From: Bacteroidaceae bacterium | GTDB lineage: Bacteria > Bacteroidota > Bacteroidia > Bacteroidales > Bacteroidaceae | NCBI GenBank assembly: GCA_017633615.1 | Contig: JAGBPB010000020.1 | Location: 1 to 64,000 of the forward strand | Direction of reading: 5' to 3' | DNA: 64,000 bases | Shown: positions 17,414 to 26,490 of the stretch, piece after piece | Numbering within the stretch: the stretch's first letter is position 1 | Layout: every line of letters begins with the position of its first letter | Program-made: the position numbers and the translations under genes | The notes under the pieces: generated by a model | Seen by the model: the letters and a program-made list of their open reading frames with translations, nothing else | Told to the model about the DNA's origin: nothing | Databases searched by the model: none

Positions 17414-18439
17414 TTATCTGCTGAAATATTGCTCCAAGTCTGAAACAATATAGGGATAGCGCAAAGTATATCCTCCAAACAGTCTGCTTATCCTGTGTGA
17501 CTGGTTGGACATCTTATTCTGTATCAGATAATCCAACAGATCCTGATATGGCTCGCCGCATGACACCATCTTGCTTAACGGCAGGATATCTGAATTATCC
17601 AGACTGTATGACCTCTTGTAATATGCCAATGCCTCTTCCTCTTCACCTTTCATCTCCCTTATAAGACCAAGGTAATACCAAGGCCTGTTCAATGAAGGTA
17701 AATCACCTACCGCACTCAATAAATACTTTTCAGCCCGGTCAACATCACCTGTCTCATAAAGCAGCTTTCCCAGTTTGGCCGCGACAATGGGATCCTCAGT
17801 CTTTTCAAACTGGGCTTGCAGATTGTCTATCGCGCCGTCAATGATGGAAACCGCCATCAGGGAATCCCGGCTCTGCAGGTCTGCAAAGAAATGACTTCCT
17901 GATACTTCCGGAAAGTATGAAATCACTCTTGTGTATATGTCTGATGCCAATGAGTAAACACCTATTATCTCATAACCCAGCCCCAATACGCACAAAAGTT
18001 CACAGCTGTTATCCTCAACAGGCAGATAACGCTTCAAGGCATCAACAGCACTGTATGTATCGCCTTTGACAATCTCAGCAAGCGCATAGTTTACCGCAAA
18101 GACCGGCTCTTCAGGATACATCCAATATGCCGCTTTCATATAAGCATAAGAGGAGTCTATATAATGCAGCTGCAGTGAATCTCCGTTGATCAGAGACTGG
18201 AAAACATCCGGAGTGAGGGAATCAACAGCTGCGTAATTACAACCTATATTCAGCCTGTACAATGGATTATACCTGTTATATTGCAATGCAACCATATTGG
18301 CGTTTACAGCCTCCAGTCCGTTACTGTCAGAGCATGACCTTGCACTCTTGTCAGCTATGACAAAACTAATCTGCATGACACATACATACAGACATGCCGC
18401 ACAGACAGTCATTATTATCAATAGACGTTTAATCTTCAC
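17414..18439 (-). CDS. Membrane-anchored TPR protein of the peptide operon
   Basis: 341 residues. A hydrophobic N-terminal segment (about 5-30) acts as anchor or signal. The rest is mostly helical, with TPR-like repeats best seen at 225-290 (AKLGKLLYETGDVDRAEKYL, then PWYYLGLIREMKGEEEEALA). It overlaps the end of the O-antigen-ligase-like gene by 11 bp. In many bacteria the O-antigen-ligase-like domain and a C-terminal TPR array occur in one protein; here they seem to be two coupled genes. A scaffold or substrate-recruiting role is inferred. Confidence 0.8.
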   Translation of the reverse strand: MKIKRLLIIMTVCAACLYVCVMQISFVIADKSARSCSDSNGLEAVNANMVALQYNRYNPLYRLNIGCNYAAVDSLTPDVFQSLINGDSLQLHYIDSSYAYMKAAYWMYPEEPVFAVNYALAEIVKGDTYSAVDALKRYLPVEDNSCELLCVLGLGYEIIGVYSLASDIYTRVISYFPEVSGSHFFADLQSRDSLMAVSIIDGAIDNLQAQFEKTEDPIVAAKLGKLLYETGDVDRAEKYLLSAVGDLPSLNRPWYYLGLIREMKGEEEEALAYYKRSYSLDNSDILPLSKMVSCGEPYQDLLDYLIQNKMSNQSHRISRLFGGYTLRYPYIVSDLEQYFSR

Positions 18440-19646
18440 TGTACTCCACTGTTTGATTTATTATAAAGAACATGATTATGAACAACCCGAATATCCTGTT
18501 GTCAAAGAATGTGTTGAAGAACATCTCTCTTAAACAAAGGGAGAAAAGGGCTGCAACAAACGGCACGCAGATAAACCTTGAACGCATTGACCTGAAACAA
18601 CAGAAACAAGCTGTAAAAAATGCTATCAGATACACTGTTGCACCTATCAGACCTTTCTCCACCAGGATCTGCAGTGCGGTATTGGTTGAGCGGTATGACA
18701 ATGAATTATACTTTTTTGAGCCGTATAATCTGGAGGCCAATTCATAATTACCGCTTCCGGTACCAACAACCGGTGATTGCTTGAAAAGTTCAATAGCCTC
18801 GGCCCATTTCCTGCTACGTCCTTCTGTACTTCTTTTCTGTGATGTCGTCCCGTTCATGGAACCTGTTTGCTTTACGGAATCCTTTTCCGGAAACAATACG
18901 CCGAATGAGGCTGACAGACCTAATGCGGCTACAAGGATTGCAGAAACAATGTATTTTCTCCAAAACCCGAATGACAGCACTACAGCCAGGAAATCAAACA
19001 CCAGCAATGCCAGGTATCCGCTTCTTGAGAAACTCACAATAATTGACACATTCACAATTGTAAATGACAACAGATGCAGGAAAAAGACAAGGTTTTTTTT
19101 CCTGTTTACTACCGCCATATGGAACGGGAACGGCAATGAACAGACCAGAACCGCCACCCACTCGTTAAGAGCAAGCCCGAACGGACGGAAATACTGTTTT
19201 ACCATTGTCATGTCTGTCATTCCTACGCTGGCAAAATGTGATTTATGCCTGTAGTAACCTATGAGAGTAATAAAGGCCAGCACACCCGCCAACAGGGACA
19301 CAATTGATACAAATGCATCGATTGTGGCCTGGTCTTTCATATAGAACCTCATCACAAACCACAATGTGGCTCCGCAAAAAATAACACCCGATGCTTTAAC
19401 CGTATTGGGCAGATAACCCGTAACAAACAGTTCCACTATTTCAACAGCGCAAAGGGAGAGGACGATAATATCGGCCGGCCCTATTTTGATCATCTGCTGC
19501 TTTCTTATTTTACGGATTATCATCACCAGTATGAGAGGGAAGAAATAGGTAAAATAAAGCGTATTGATGAAAAGACATGATATTATGACTATCATGAACA
19601 GCACAGCAGGGATATTTATTCTTTTCCTATTCATAAGCGCAATCAA
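18429..19646 (-). CDS. O-antigen-ligase-like (Wzy_C) polytopic membrane protein
   Basis: 405 residues with about ten transmembrane segments. The large loop after the SFSRSGYLALLVFDF segment contains RKWAEAIELFKQSPVVGTGSGNY and TNTALQILVEKGLIGATVYL, the layout of the Wzy_C/O-antigen ligase family (R..W..A...f...P..G.G...y, then a polar stretch before E.G..G). The usual 'HN' of the last motif is 'TN' here. Family members join glycans to lipid or protein acceptors. No glycosyltransferase or sugar-nucleotide gene is nearby, so a capsule or O-antigen locus is unlikely. It overlaps the ABC exporter (4 bp) and the TPR gene (11 bp), so it belongs to the peptide operon. Its role there is unknown; peptide glycosylation is a speculative option. 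Confidence 0.8.
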   Translation of the reverse strand: MIALMNRKRINIPAVLFMIVIISCLFINTLYFTYFFPLILVMIIRKIRKQQMIKIGPADIIVLSLCAVEIVELFVTGYLPNTVKASGVIFCGATLWFVMRFYMKDQATIDAFVSIVSLLAGVLAFITLIGYYRHKSHFASVGMTDMTMVKQYFRPFGLALNEWVAVLVCSLPFPFHMAVVNRKKNLVFFLHLLSFTIVNVSIIVSFSRSGYLALLVFDFLAVVLSFGFWRKYIVSAILVAALGLSASFGVLFPEKDSVKQTGSMNGTTSQKRSTEGRSRKWAEAIELFKQSPVVGTGSGNYELASRLYGSKKYNSLSYRSTNTALQILVEKGLIGATVYLIAFFTACFCCFRSMRSRFICVPFVAALFSLCLREMFFNTFFDNRIFGLFIIMFFIINQTVEYSED

Positions 19647-21835
19647 ATTATGTTTTCCAATCCTTTCCAGTACTGGCTGTAATAGTTGTCAGTCTGCATC
19701 AGTTCCTGATGACTGCCGTTTTCAGCCACTACACCGTTCTCTATCACAGCTATCCGGTCGCTGATCTGGCGTGCTGTATCCAAACGATGTGTAACACATA
19801 TGATGATATGATCCTCTTTCATCTTTATAAGCAGATCATTTATAAAACTCTCAGTCTTTCTGTCCATAGCGGCAGTCATCTCATCCAGAATGAATATTGA
19901 ATGAGGTCTGAACAGAGCCCTGGCAAATGCCACAAGCTGCTTCTGACCACCTGACAGTTTTACTCCGCCCTCACCTATTACGGTAAAGAGACCCTCCGGC
20001 AGTTCTCTGAAGAAACGGTCAAATCCATACTTCTCACAGAAATCCTTAACCTCTTCAAAACTTTCAACCTTCTCTCCGAAGCATATATTTTCAAGCAGAG
20101 TACCGTTGCACAGGAATATCTCCTGCGGAACAAAAGCAATCATCTTAGACCACTCATTCAACGGAATCATTGAAGCGTCATTACCGTTCAGCAACAGCCT
20201 GCCCTTATCTGGGTTGTAAAATCTTTCCAGTATCTGGCATAATGTGCTCTTTCCGCATCCGCACTCTCCTACTATACTGGTGATGGTTCCTTTTTTAAAC
20301 TCCATGGATAATCCGTCAAACAGGTTTTTCCTGCCTATGAAACGGAAAGATATGTTATCTAATGAAAGTGATTCCGGTTCCAATTCCGCCGGTTGCTCAC
20401 TGACCATAGTCTCATCTGTATTTTCACGTGTATCAACAAACTCAAACATTCTTGAGAATATCACTCTGGCCTCATTGATGGGAATCATAAGAGTAGCCAT
20501 TCCTGATACCTTTGCGAATATTGTGGAGAATATGCTGATAACCGCCATCAGCACTCCTATGGTCATCTTGTCAGTCAGCACAAAATATGAGCACAACGCA
20601 ATCAGACCCACATTTACTATGGCGCTGAATAAACCTGCTTCTATACTTATCTTAATATTCGTATTACCAAGTTCATAACCCTTTTCCTGCCTTAAAGCAT
20701 TCAACAAGCAGTTCTTTTCAAGAAAGAACGGAAATCTGAAATAACTTTTAATGTCAGATATACCCTCGACAGTGTTGATAAGTTCACTTTCACACAATGC
20801 GGCCGATGACATCACATCCTTTTGCTGGGCTATAATGGTCTTGTTATGCTTGGCAATAATCCAATAAATAACAGGAGAACATGCCAGAGTTATCAATCCT
20901 ATCGTAACGGAGTATCTGAATATAAACAGGACATAAACTACCAGAATAATCACATCAATAAGCACACTGCTTATTATGTAACTTATTACAGACTGTATTC
21001 TTTTGGTATCATTGAGGCGTGTTATTATATCACCCGTTTTCCTGGTATCAAAGAATAACTTGGGCAGATGAAGCAGTTTACTCAGGAAGAATCTGATAAC
21101 CCTGTTGTTGAAATCCCTGTTTTGGGTAAGGATCAGTTTACTACGTAAAGCTGAAAGCAGAACACCACACAAAGTAATAATAAGGACAATACTTAATCCG
21201 GCGATAATCTTATCAAGGTTCTTGTTGGGAAGAATATCGTCCACAAGTATCTGAGAAAACAGAGTCATGCTTAATCCTATCACGGTAGTGACAACACCTA
21301 TTATCAGACTTGATATCAACAATCCCAGATCATCACGAATCAGACTGTATATCCAATTCCATTTTCTCTTTTTTATATTATCACTCAGCTCAAAAGAAGA
21401 GGTAGGTTGCAGGAGCAGACAATATCCATTCCAAATTTCTTTCAGCTCAGACTCTGTATATTCTTTAATTCCACAGCCAGGATCACCAATTAAAAATTGT
21501 CCATTCTCATATCCGTAACATACCACATAATGCAGGAATATGTTTTCAATCTGAACATTAAGAATACATGGATAATCTGCTTCCTTTAATTCATCAACAC
21601 CATCCGCAACGACGCCTTGAGCCTCAAAACCCATATTGCGTGCAGCCTGGCACAAACCCAGCATAGTAGTTCCGGAACCTGAAGTTCCACTGATCTCACG
21701 AATATGTACAATACTTGACTCTCCTCCATAATATCTTACTATGGAAAGCAGTGCAGCAGCGCCGCAATCAGTAGATTCATGCTGGAGCACGAATGCTTTT
21801 TCCGCTCTTTTCCTGTTTTTGTTTCTTAAAGCCAT
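19643..21835 (-). CDS. C39 peptidase-containing ABC exporter for a double-glycine peptide
   Basis: 730 residues. The N-terminal C39 peptidase has the expected residues: Q18, C24 (HESTDCGAAALLSIV), H102 (FLHYVVCYG) and D118 (IGDPG). Six transmembrane segments span about 165-450. The nucleotide-binding domain has Walker A GECGCGKST (523-531), signature LSGGQ (627-631), Walker B IFILDE (to D651/E652) and the H-loop His683. Such proteins cut leaders after Gly-Gly and export the core. A matching precursor lies about 1.2 kb upstream in the same operon. The helical linker found with HlyD partners is absent from the cluster. The start at 21835 overlaps the thioredoxin gene by 10 bp. Confidence 0.95.
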   Translation of the reverse strand: MALRNKNRKRAEKAFVLQHESTDCGAAALLSIVRYYGGESSIVHIREISGTSGSGTTMLGLCQAARNMGFEAQGVVADGVDELKEADYPCILNVQIENIFLHYVVCYGYENGQFLIGDPGCGIKEYTESELKEIWNGYCLLLQPTSSFELSDNIKKRKWNWIYSLIRDDLGLLISSLIIGVVTTVIGLSMTLFSQILVDDILPNKNLDKIIAGLSIVLIITLCGVLLSALRSKLILTQNRDFNNRVIRFFLSKLLHLPKLFFDTRKTGDIITRLNDTKRIQSVISYIISSVLIDVIILVVYVLFIFRYSVTIGLITLACSPVIYWIIAKHNKTIIAQQKDVMSSAALCESELINTVEGISDIKSYFRFPFFLEKNCLLNALRQEKGYELGNTNIKISIEAGLFSAIVNVGLIALCSYFVLTDKMTIGVLMAVISIFSTIFAKVSGMATLMIPINEARVIFSRMFEFVDTRENTDETMVSEQPAELEPESLSLDNISFRFIGRKNLFDGLSMEFKKGTITSIVGECGCGKSTLCQILERFYNPDKGRLLLNGNDASMIPLNEWSKMIAFVPQEIFLCNGTLLENICFGEKVESFEEVKDFCEKYGFDRFFRELPEGLFTVIGEGGVKLSGGQKQLVAFARALFRPHSIFILDEMTAAMDRKTESFINDLLIKMKEDHIIICVTHRLDTARQISDRIAVIENGVVAENGSHQELMQTDNYYSQYWKGLENII

Positions 21836-22338
21836 TGCATCAGGATATTAATATTAAAACCTCCCACTATTTTATGAACCAGTCTCCCGGATTTATCAAA
21901 GATGAAAACAGAAGGCGACCCCGGAGCCTCGAACAAACTATGATAGAACAAGCTGTTATCAAGCAGAACATAGGCATTTGACATCTTATCTATGGGATAA
22001 GAATCCAAAAAGACTCCCAGTTCATCTTTGAGGACATCCATTGTAATGAAAATCCATCTTATGTCTTTATTTTCCAATAACGGTTTGCGACTCAGAATTT
22101 CTTTAATCTCTTCTTCGCAATGGTCGCATTCAGGACTAAAGAAAAAAACTATGGTTGTCTTTGCTTTATCCAGTTTATCAAGTTCGAAAAGATTTCCATC
22201 ATAAGAAAGCGCTGATATATCCGGCAGCATCATACATGAATCCTGTCCAATCTTTGAGTTTTTGCGGCATAACAGCAACACTATGACAATGAAGCAAACT
22301 ACTGTTAAAAATGATATGTAAAGTCTCTTTTTACGCAT
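21826..22338 (-). CDS. Membrane-anchored thioredoxin-like (TlpA/AhpC-TSA type) protein
   Basis: 170 residues from the ATG at 22338. This start is preferred over the in-frame ATG at 22377 because it gives a compact anchor (MRKKRLYISFLTVVCFIVIVLLL) and a short 8-bp overlap with the preceding stop. The thioredoxin fold carries C71 and C74 in FFFSPECDHCEEEI and the cis-Pro segment GSPSVFIFD. A redox role outside the cytoplasmic membrane is expected. The precursor encoded two genes upstream has four Cys in two CxxC motifs, so this protein may form, reduce or shuffle its disulfides. Confidence 0.88.
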   Translation of the reverse strand: MRKKRLYISFLTVVCFIVIVLLLCRKNSKIGQDSCMMLPDISALSYDGNLFELDKLDKAKTTIVFFFSPECDHCEEEIKEILSRKPLLENKDIRWIFITMDVLKDELGVFLDSYPIDKMSNAYVLLDNSLFYHSLFEAPGSPSVFIFDKSGRLVHKIVGGFNINILMQWL

Positions 22339-22993
22339 TAATAAACATAACAAATGAAAGAAGACACACCAAAACAACTGTAATCAGTACGTACGTACAC
22401 AACACATATTTTAAAGACTTAAGGAACTTCATCCTAAATATGTATGAGATAAGACAAGTTAATACTATACAGTATGTTATTGATATTGCGTTAACTGAAT
22501 CCAAAGGCATATTCAGCATATTGGCAAATATTCCCCAATCTGATGTGTCCAGGATTTTGGCCAATGATAAACGTTCTTTTATATCCCACTTTTCAAGATC
22601 CAACTCAAAGAACCTTATCACAACCATATAAAGCCTGTACAACAAATAATATGATTCCGTAAAAAAGGCTATCTTGAACCATTGTCTATATCCTTTCCTT
22701 TCGACTGAATTGATATAAAAATGCCCCATATACAGAACAAAAGAAACATAAGCCATATTGAGAAAGGAAAGAAGGAGGGCCACGGAACCGGATAATATTC
22801 TTTTATCGTGGATCATATTCATTAAATCCTCTTCCGTTAGATCTTCATATATCGGGCTGGAAAGAAGCTGCTGAAAAACGGTTTTTTCCGAGGAAAGCAC
22901 TTCCATCCAGATTACGATGACAAACCCAAGGAACAACAGGACGAACCTGTTGTTCCTCTTAATACAAGCATATGTTTGTATTATGGCATTCAT
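22331..22993 (-). CDS. Small polytopic membrane protein, candidate immunity or maturation factor
   Basis: 220 residues, no family recognised. Four or five hydrophobic segments at about 17-34, 68-92, 108-128 (weaker), 166-188 and 195-217. A long hydrophilic loop lies between the first two (FQQLLSSPIYEDLTEEDLMN). It follows the precursor gene by 8 bp, the usual place for an immunity protein in class II bacteriocin loci, and overlaps the thioredoxin gene by 8 bp. A role in self-protection is inferred from position only; a Yip1-like or maturation-complex membrane subunit is the alternative. Confidence 0.65.
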   Translation of the reverse strand: MNAIIQTYACIKRNNRFVLLFLGFVIVIWMEVLSSEKTVFQQLLSSPIYEDLTEEDLMNMIHDKRILSGSVALLLSFLNMAYVSFVLYMGHFYINSVERKGYRQWFKIAFFTESYYLLYRLYMVVIRFFELDLEKWDIKERLSLAKILDTSDWGIFANMLNMPLDSVNAISITYCIVLTCLISYIFRMKFLKSLKYVLCTYVLITVVLVCLLSFVMFINA

Positions 22994-23001
22994 AGCATCA
23001 A

Positions 23002-23265
23002 TTATTCTCTTACGTCATCAATACACAGATTGCAATAATAGAGAGCCTGATCCAGTGCATTACCAAACAGATAACTTGCCAAGAGAGCAGCCAATGCTGC
23101 ACCTGCGCCACCTGAACCTCCGCCGATTATAGCAACGATAGCTGCCCAACCAATAGCCTGGCCGCCCTTATCTCTGCACTGAAGGCAATTATAACCATTG
23201 CTCCAAGCATCCCAGTTAAGACCACCGTTTACTGATACCATCTCCATTTCTGTTAAATTTTTCAT
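23002..23265 (-). CDS. Double-glycine leader peptide precursor (bacteriocin/RiPP-like)
   Basis: 87 residues. The leader MKNLTEMEMVSVNGG is typical of Bacteroidales GG precursors: acidic/hydrophobic helix with L4, M7, M9, V10, V12, then Gly14-Gly15. The predicted core from residue 16 is 72 residues. It has an aromatic start (LNWDAWSNGYNCLQC), a central Gly/Ala-rich membrane-active helix (about 38-68) with GGGSGGAGAA spacing resembling GxxxG packing motifs, and a C-terminal YYCNLCIDDVRE. Cys27/30 and Cys78/81 form two CxxC pairs at either end. Its C39 exporter is encoded downstream. A pore-forming class II-like bacteriocin is the leading idea; a signalling or structural peptide is possible. No lanthionine or radical-SAM enzyme is in the cluster. 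Confidence 0.85.
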   Translation of the reverse strand: MKNLTEMEMVSVNGGLNWDAWSNGYNCLQCRDKGGQAIGWAAIVAIIGGGSGGAGAALAALLASYLFGNALDQALYYCNLCIDDVRE

Positions 23266-23334
23266 AATTGTTTGTTTTTTGTTTTAGTTAATAAATAAAG
23301 TTAATATGCTAATTAGCTAATAGCCTGATAGAAT

Positions 23335-24462
23335 TTATTTTATATCGTAGAACAACACAACCGGATTATTGATTTCCTGATTCTTCATCTCATGAAGGAT
23401 TGATTCTGCTAAAGAGGAAGCTTCCTCATCCGTTTTGTACCATTCGGGATTACCCTCAAAAAGTGCGATATAACCGTCATCTGATACTGCAAACGGCATA
23501 ATAGGCCTGTTGATTCCTTTAATCCTGAAACCCTTCAGGTTTATGCTTGTCTTATCTTTTATGTTATATCGGAAATAGTTCTTTACACCCATAGAACCTA
23601 CTGCATAGTAGTACCAGAATGATATTTCATTGCCCTTAATTCTCAAAAACTGATTACCAAGAAGACGGGTTTTGCCATTTTCATCCATATACTCAAACAG
23701 TTTTCCAAAGTTCATTGGATTCTTAAGGTCAAAATCCATGTATTTTTCCGGAATGCTTTTGTCTCCAAAATTATATTTGAGCAACACTTTTGTTTCATTA
23801 TCAGGTTTTACCGCAACAATAGTATTGTTGAAATCAGACTTTGAATAATAATGTCTTTCCTTTGAATATGAAGACATGCTTATGTTGCTCTCTTCATGAT
23901 TGTACATGCTTATCTCTTCTATTTCACTTGTGATTTCCCCCGTCTCTATATCAATCAGAGCAGCCAGGAATCTTTGATTTTTACAGATCACGCCAAAGAA
24001 ATGGTCATCGTCATGCATAGACAGGAAATTCATCGTATAGCTTATCGGTGTGTTTCCGCAATATCTCATCCCGGGTACTGAGTACCATAGGATCTTATCG
24101 TCTGACACCACATACAATACCTTTTTTGAAGGAGAATAAGTATATCTTTTTATATCCACATACTCTCCGCGTCCACGCCCCTCATGATTCATTTTTGAAA
24201 CCAATGTCCCATTGTCAAAGTAGTAAACAGTCTTCTTGTCATTGTCAAGGGCTATGATCTCATTGCCGTAACAGATCATGTTTCTGATAGAACCTATAGG
24301 TTCCTCACTTACCAATGGGACCACTCTGACATTCGTGGCCACATCCTCAAACCACACCTCTTGGGCTTCTTCATCATTCACGACAATGATCTCAGTTTCA
24401 TCCTTGCATCCTGCAAAGACAAGACTGCCTATTAAAGCCAGAAATAAGTTTCTTTTTTTCAT
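23335..24462 (-). CDS. 6-bladed beta-propeller lipoprotein
   Basis: 375 residues. Signal peptide with lipobox LVFAGC, Cys19. The body matches the Bacteroidales 6-bladed beta-propeller family (PF17170-like): VVPLVSEEPIGSIRNMICYG, IIALDNDKKTVYYFDNG, NHEGRGRGEYVDI and the repeated blade segments that follow. The family occurs beside thioredoxins, exporters and GG-type peptides, but its activity is not established; a peptide-binding or scaffold function at the membrane surface is inferred. It lies 69 bp upstream of the precursor and 27 bp after the second transglutaminase-like gene. Confidence 0.88.
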   Translation of the reverse strand: MKKRNLFLALIGSLVFAGCKDETEIIVVNDEEAQEVWFEDVATNVRVVPLVSEEPIGSIRNMICYGNEIIALDNDKKTVYYFDNGTLVSKMNHEGRGRGEYVDIKRYTYSPSKKVLYVVSDDKILWYSVPGMRYCGNTPISYTMNFLSMHDDDHFFGVICKNQRFLAALIDIETGEITSEIEEISMYNHEESNISMSSYSKERHYYSKSDFNNTIVAVKPDNETKVLLKYNFGDKSIPEKYMDFDLKNPMNFGKLFEYMDENGKTRLLGNQFLRIKGNEISFWYYYAVGSMGVKNYFRYNIKDKTSINLKGFRIKGINRPIMPFAVSDDGYIALFEGNPEWYKTDEEASSLAESILHEMKNQEINNPVVLFYDIK

Positions 24463-24489
24463 ATCAGTTATTGTTTTAGTTAGTACAAA

Positions 24490-26490
24490 TTACCACCATG
24501 TTATCTCATTGTTCTCATCAATCAGGAATGGTCTCTCCTCAATGCCGCCTGACAGATCGCTTAACCACATCAGGCGTCCTACAGGAACATCTTCAAACAC
24601 TATCCTGTTATCATCTGCTTTCTTCTTGCCGGCAGAGATCCATTTTCCCCCGACAAAGTATTTCAGTTCATATACATCGCCCGGAACAATGTCATTACCG
24701 TCACCGCGAGGCACCACGCGAACATATTCAGGGGCCACCTTGTCTTCAAAGCTCATTCCCACCCATGCGCCATCGGGTTTATCCCATGGCGTTTCATAGT
24801 TTGTAAGCCAGTTGTTGTCAAATGCATTCCTTGCAGAGTTCTGATCTTCTTCTGAGCATATGGGGGTTCCTTCAATTCGTACCAGGTCCTTATCAAAGAA
24901 TGCCAGTTCCGCAATGCTTCCGTTAGTTCCGTCAGCAGCCAGATAACGCCAGTATTTGTGCGGGGAGTCCACGTTCAGAACTATCTTATCCGGAATATTG
25001 ACATCATCTATAGTCAATATTGTATGACAATCTGAAAAATCCGCCTTGTCTGCAAATTGTATTTGGGCACCTGAAAGCTTGTTCCTCTGCATGACGTCAT
25101 TGTATGACTGATAATACTTGCGGAACAAAGCGACAGACTTCTTCTCTGAATTCTCGCTATCATCAATGTATCGGACAATCCCAGATTTGTCCAAGATGAA
25201 CGGGCGGGAAACAGGCTTCAGAATCTTTCCGTCAAATCCCAATACTATATAGAGCATATTGCATCCCATTTTCTCAAAGTAAGCTTTACCGTGTTTGATT
25301 TTTCCAAAATCCAGTACCTGCCACTCTGTATATTGCCCGTTAAACATGGCTATGTATGCATATTTTTCTTTAATCCTGATTTTCTCCCTGTCCTTATCAC
25401 TCCAATCATTTATCGGGATAACCAGATCTTTCGTCCTGTTATAGCGGTCAGTAACATCTTTGTCCGTAACCTTGAACGGATGTTTATACTTTGTTCTTTC
25501 GCGATATTCAGCAACCTTCCAATTAATCGAGTATGTATTTCTGAACACTTTGGGAATCCTTTCATAGGGATAGAACTGTATTCCGGCCGGCATGATAAGG
25601 GAATTTACAGTTGCCTGTTCCCTGCCACGGTCATCAAGGAACACATACCAGGTATGTCCGCTGCTGTTCCTTCCCCATGCCGGCACATAATCTACAACAG
25701 CCGGTAAACCGAGACTCCTGAACCCCAACACTCCCATTGCAACGTAGTCTGAACAAGCACCGAATGTCATATTAAGCATAGTTTCAGTACTTAAAAAAGG
25801 AATTCCGTTTGAGCTTGTCCAATATATATGTGGTATTACTTTGTGATTGTTTATTTCATCACGTACAACATCAATAGTATGGTAAATAGTACTCTCTTTT
25901 TCATCGGCATACGTAAACCTGGAAATACTGTCAGAGAAATATGATGAGAATGTATCTCTCCAATCATCAAGCTCCTGTTTTTCTGTCTCCTTGTATGGCA
26001 ACAGCCACTCACAGAACACATCAAATGTGAGGTGTTTCGCCCAAGGCCTGTTTTTCCACTGATCATAAGCATGATCGATATTATGTATCAGGAATTCTGA
26101 TGTAATGATCTTGTAATCAGGTATTGTCTTGTTTGTGGATTTGTTGAACCTGATATATGATACCTTTTTCAGGGAATCACGTTGGGCATCCACACTCATT
26201 CCTGACTTGAACACTTTAAGCGCCAGATCATAATATGCCTTTATTGAATCTGTTTTATAAGAGAAATGAGCAGGCATATTAATTATAAGATATTTTGCGG
26301 CAGCCAGCTTCTCCGGATTAGGATCAACATCCTTATAATGTTTCAAAACCGCCTTCAGCTCTGATTTGTTTCCACCCGCAGCTTTCAGGGTGTAGCTGAG
26401 ATGTCTGTTCTCTTTGCTACAGCCGCTGAACGCTACAAGAAAAAACGATGCAAACAAGGTAAAAAACAATTTATTGGATAAGGTTCTCAT
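24490..26490 (-). CDS. Transglutaminase-like lipoprotein with C-terminal discoidin-like domain (active-site residues present)
   Basis: 666 residues. Lipobox AFSGC, Cys24. The transglutaminase-like core has the catalytic triad layout: Cys246 in MTFGACSDYVAMG, His279 in SSGHTWYVF and Asp286/287 in LDDRG. The C-terminal third (about 485-625) resembles an F5/8 type C (discoidin) beta-sandwich, with IPDKIVLNVDSPHKYWRYLA, NAFDNNWLTNYET and PEYVRVVPRGDG. Enzymes of this fold cut, ligate or crosslink peptides. Its start overlaps the stop of the catalytically altered paralogue by 4 bp. Possible substrates are the exported core peptide or cell-envelope peptides; none is shown. Confidence 0.88.
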   Translation of the reverse strand: MRTLSNKLFFTLFASFFLVAFSGCSKENRHLSYTLKAAGGNKSELKAVLKHYKDVDPNPEKLAAAKYLIINMPAHFSYKTDSIKAYYDLALKVFKSGMSVDAQRDSLKKVSYIRFNKSTNKTIPDYKIITSEFLIHNIDHAYDQWKNRPWAKHLTFDVFCEWLLPYKETEKQELDDWRDTFSSYFSDSISRFTYADEKESTIYHTIDVVRDEINNHKVIPHIYWTSSNGIPFLSTETMLNMTFGACSDYVAMGVLGFRSLGLPAVVDYVPAWGRNSSGHTWYVFLDDRGREQATVNSLIMPAGIQFYPYERIPKVFRNTYSINWKVAEYRERTKYKHPFKVTDKDVTDRYNRTKDLVIPINDWSDKDREKIRIKEKYAYIAMFNGQYTEWQVLDFGKIKHGKAYFEKMGCNMLYIVLGFDGKILKPVSRPFILDKSGIVRYIDDSENSEKKSVALFRKYYQSYNDVMQRNKLSGAQIQFADKADFSDCHTILTIDDVNIPDKIVLNVDSPHKYWRYLAADGTNGSIAELAFFDKDLVRIEGTPICSEEDQNSARNAFDNNWLTNYETPWDKPDGAWVGMSFEDKVAPEYVRVVPRGDGNDIVPGDVYELKYFVGGKWISAGKKKADDNRIVFEDVPVGRLMWLSDLSGGIEERPFLIDENNEITWW

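Noticed and set aside
18429..19646. Capsule or O-antigen locus suggested by the ligase-like gene
   Set aside because: No glycosyltransferase, flippase, sugar-nucleotide or export genes nearby; gene overlaps place it in the peptide operon.
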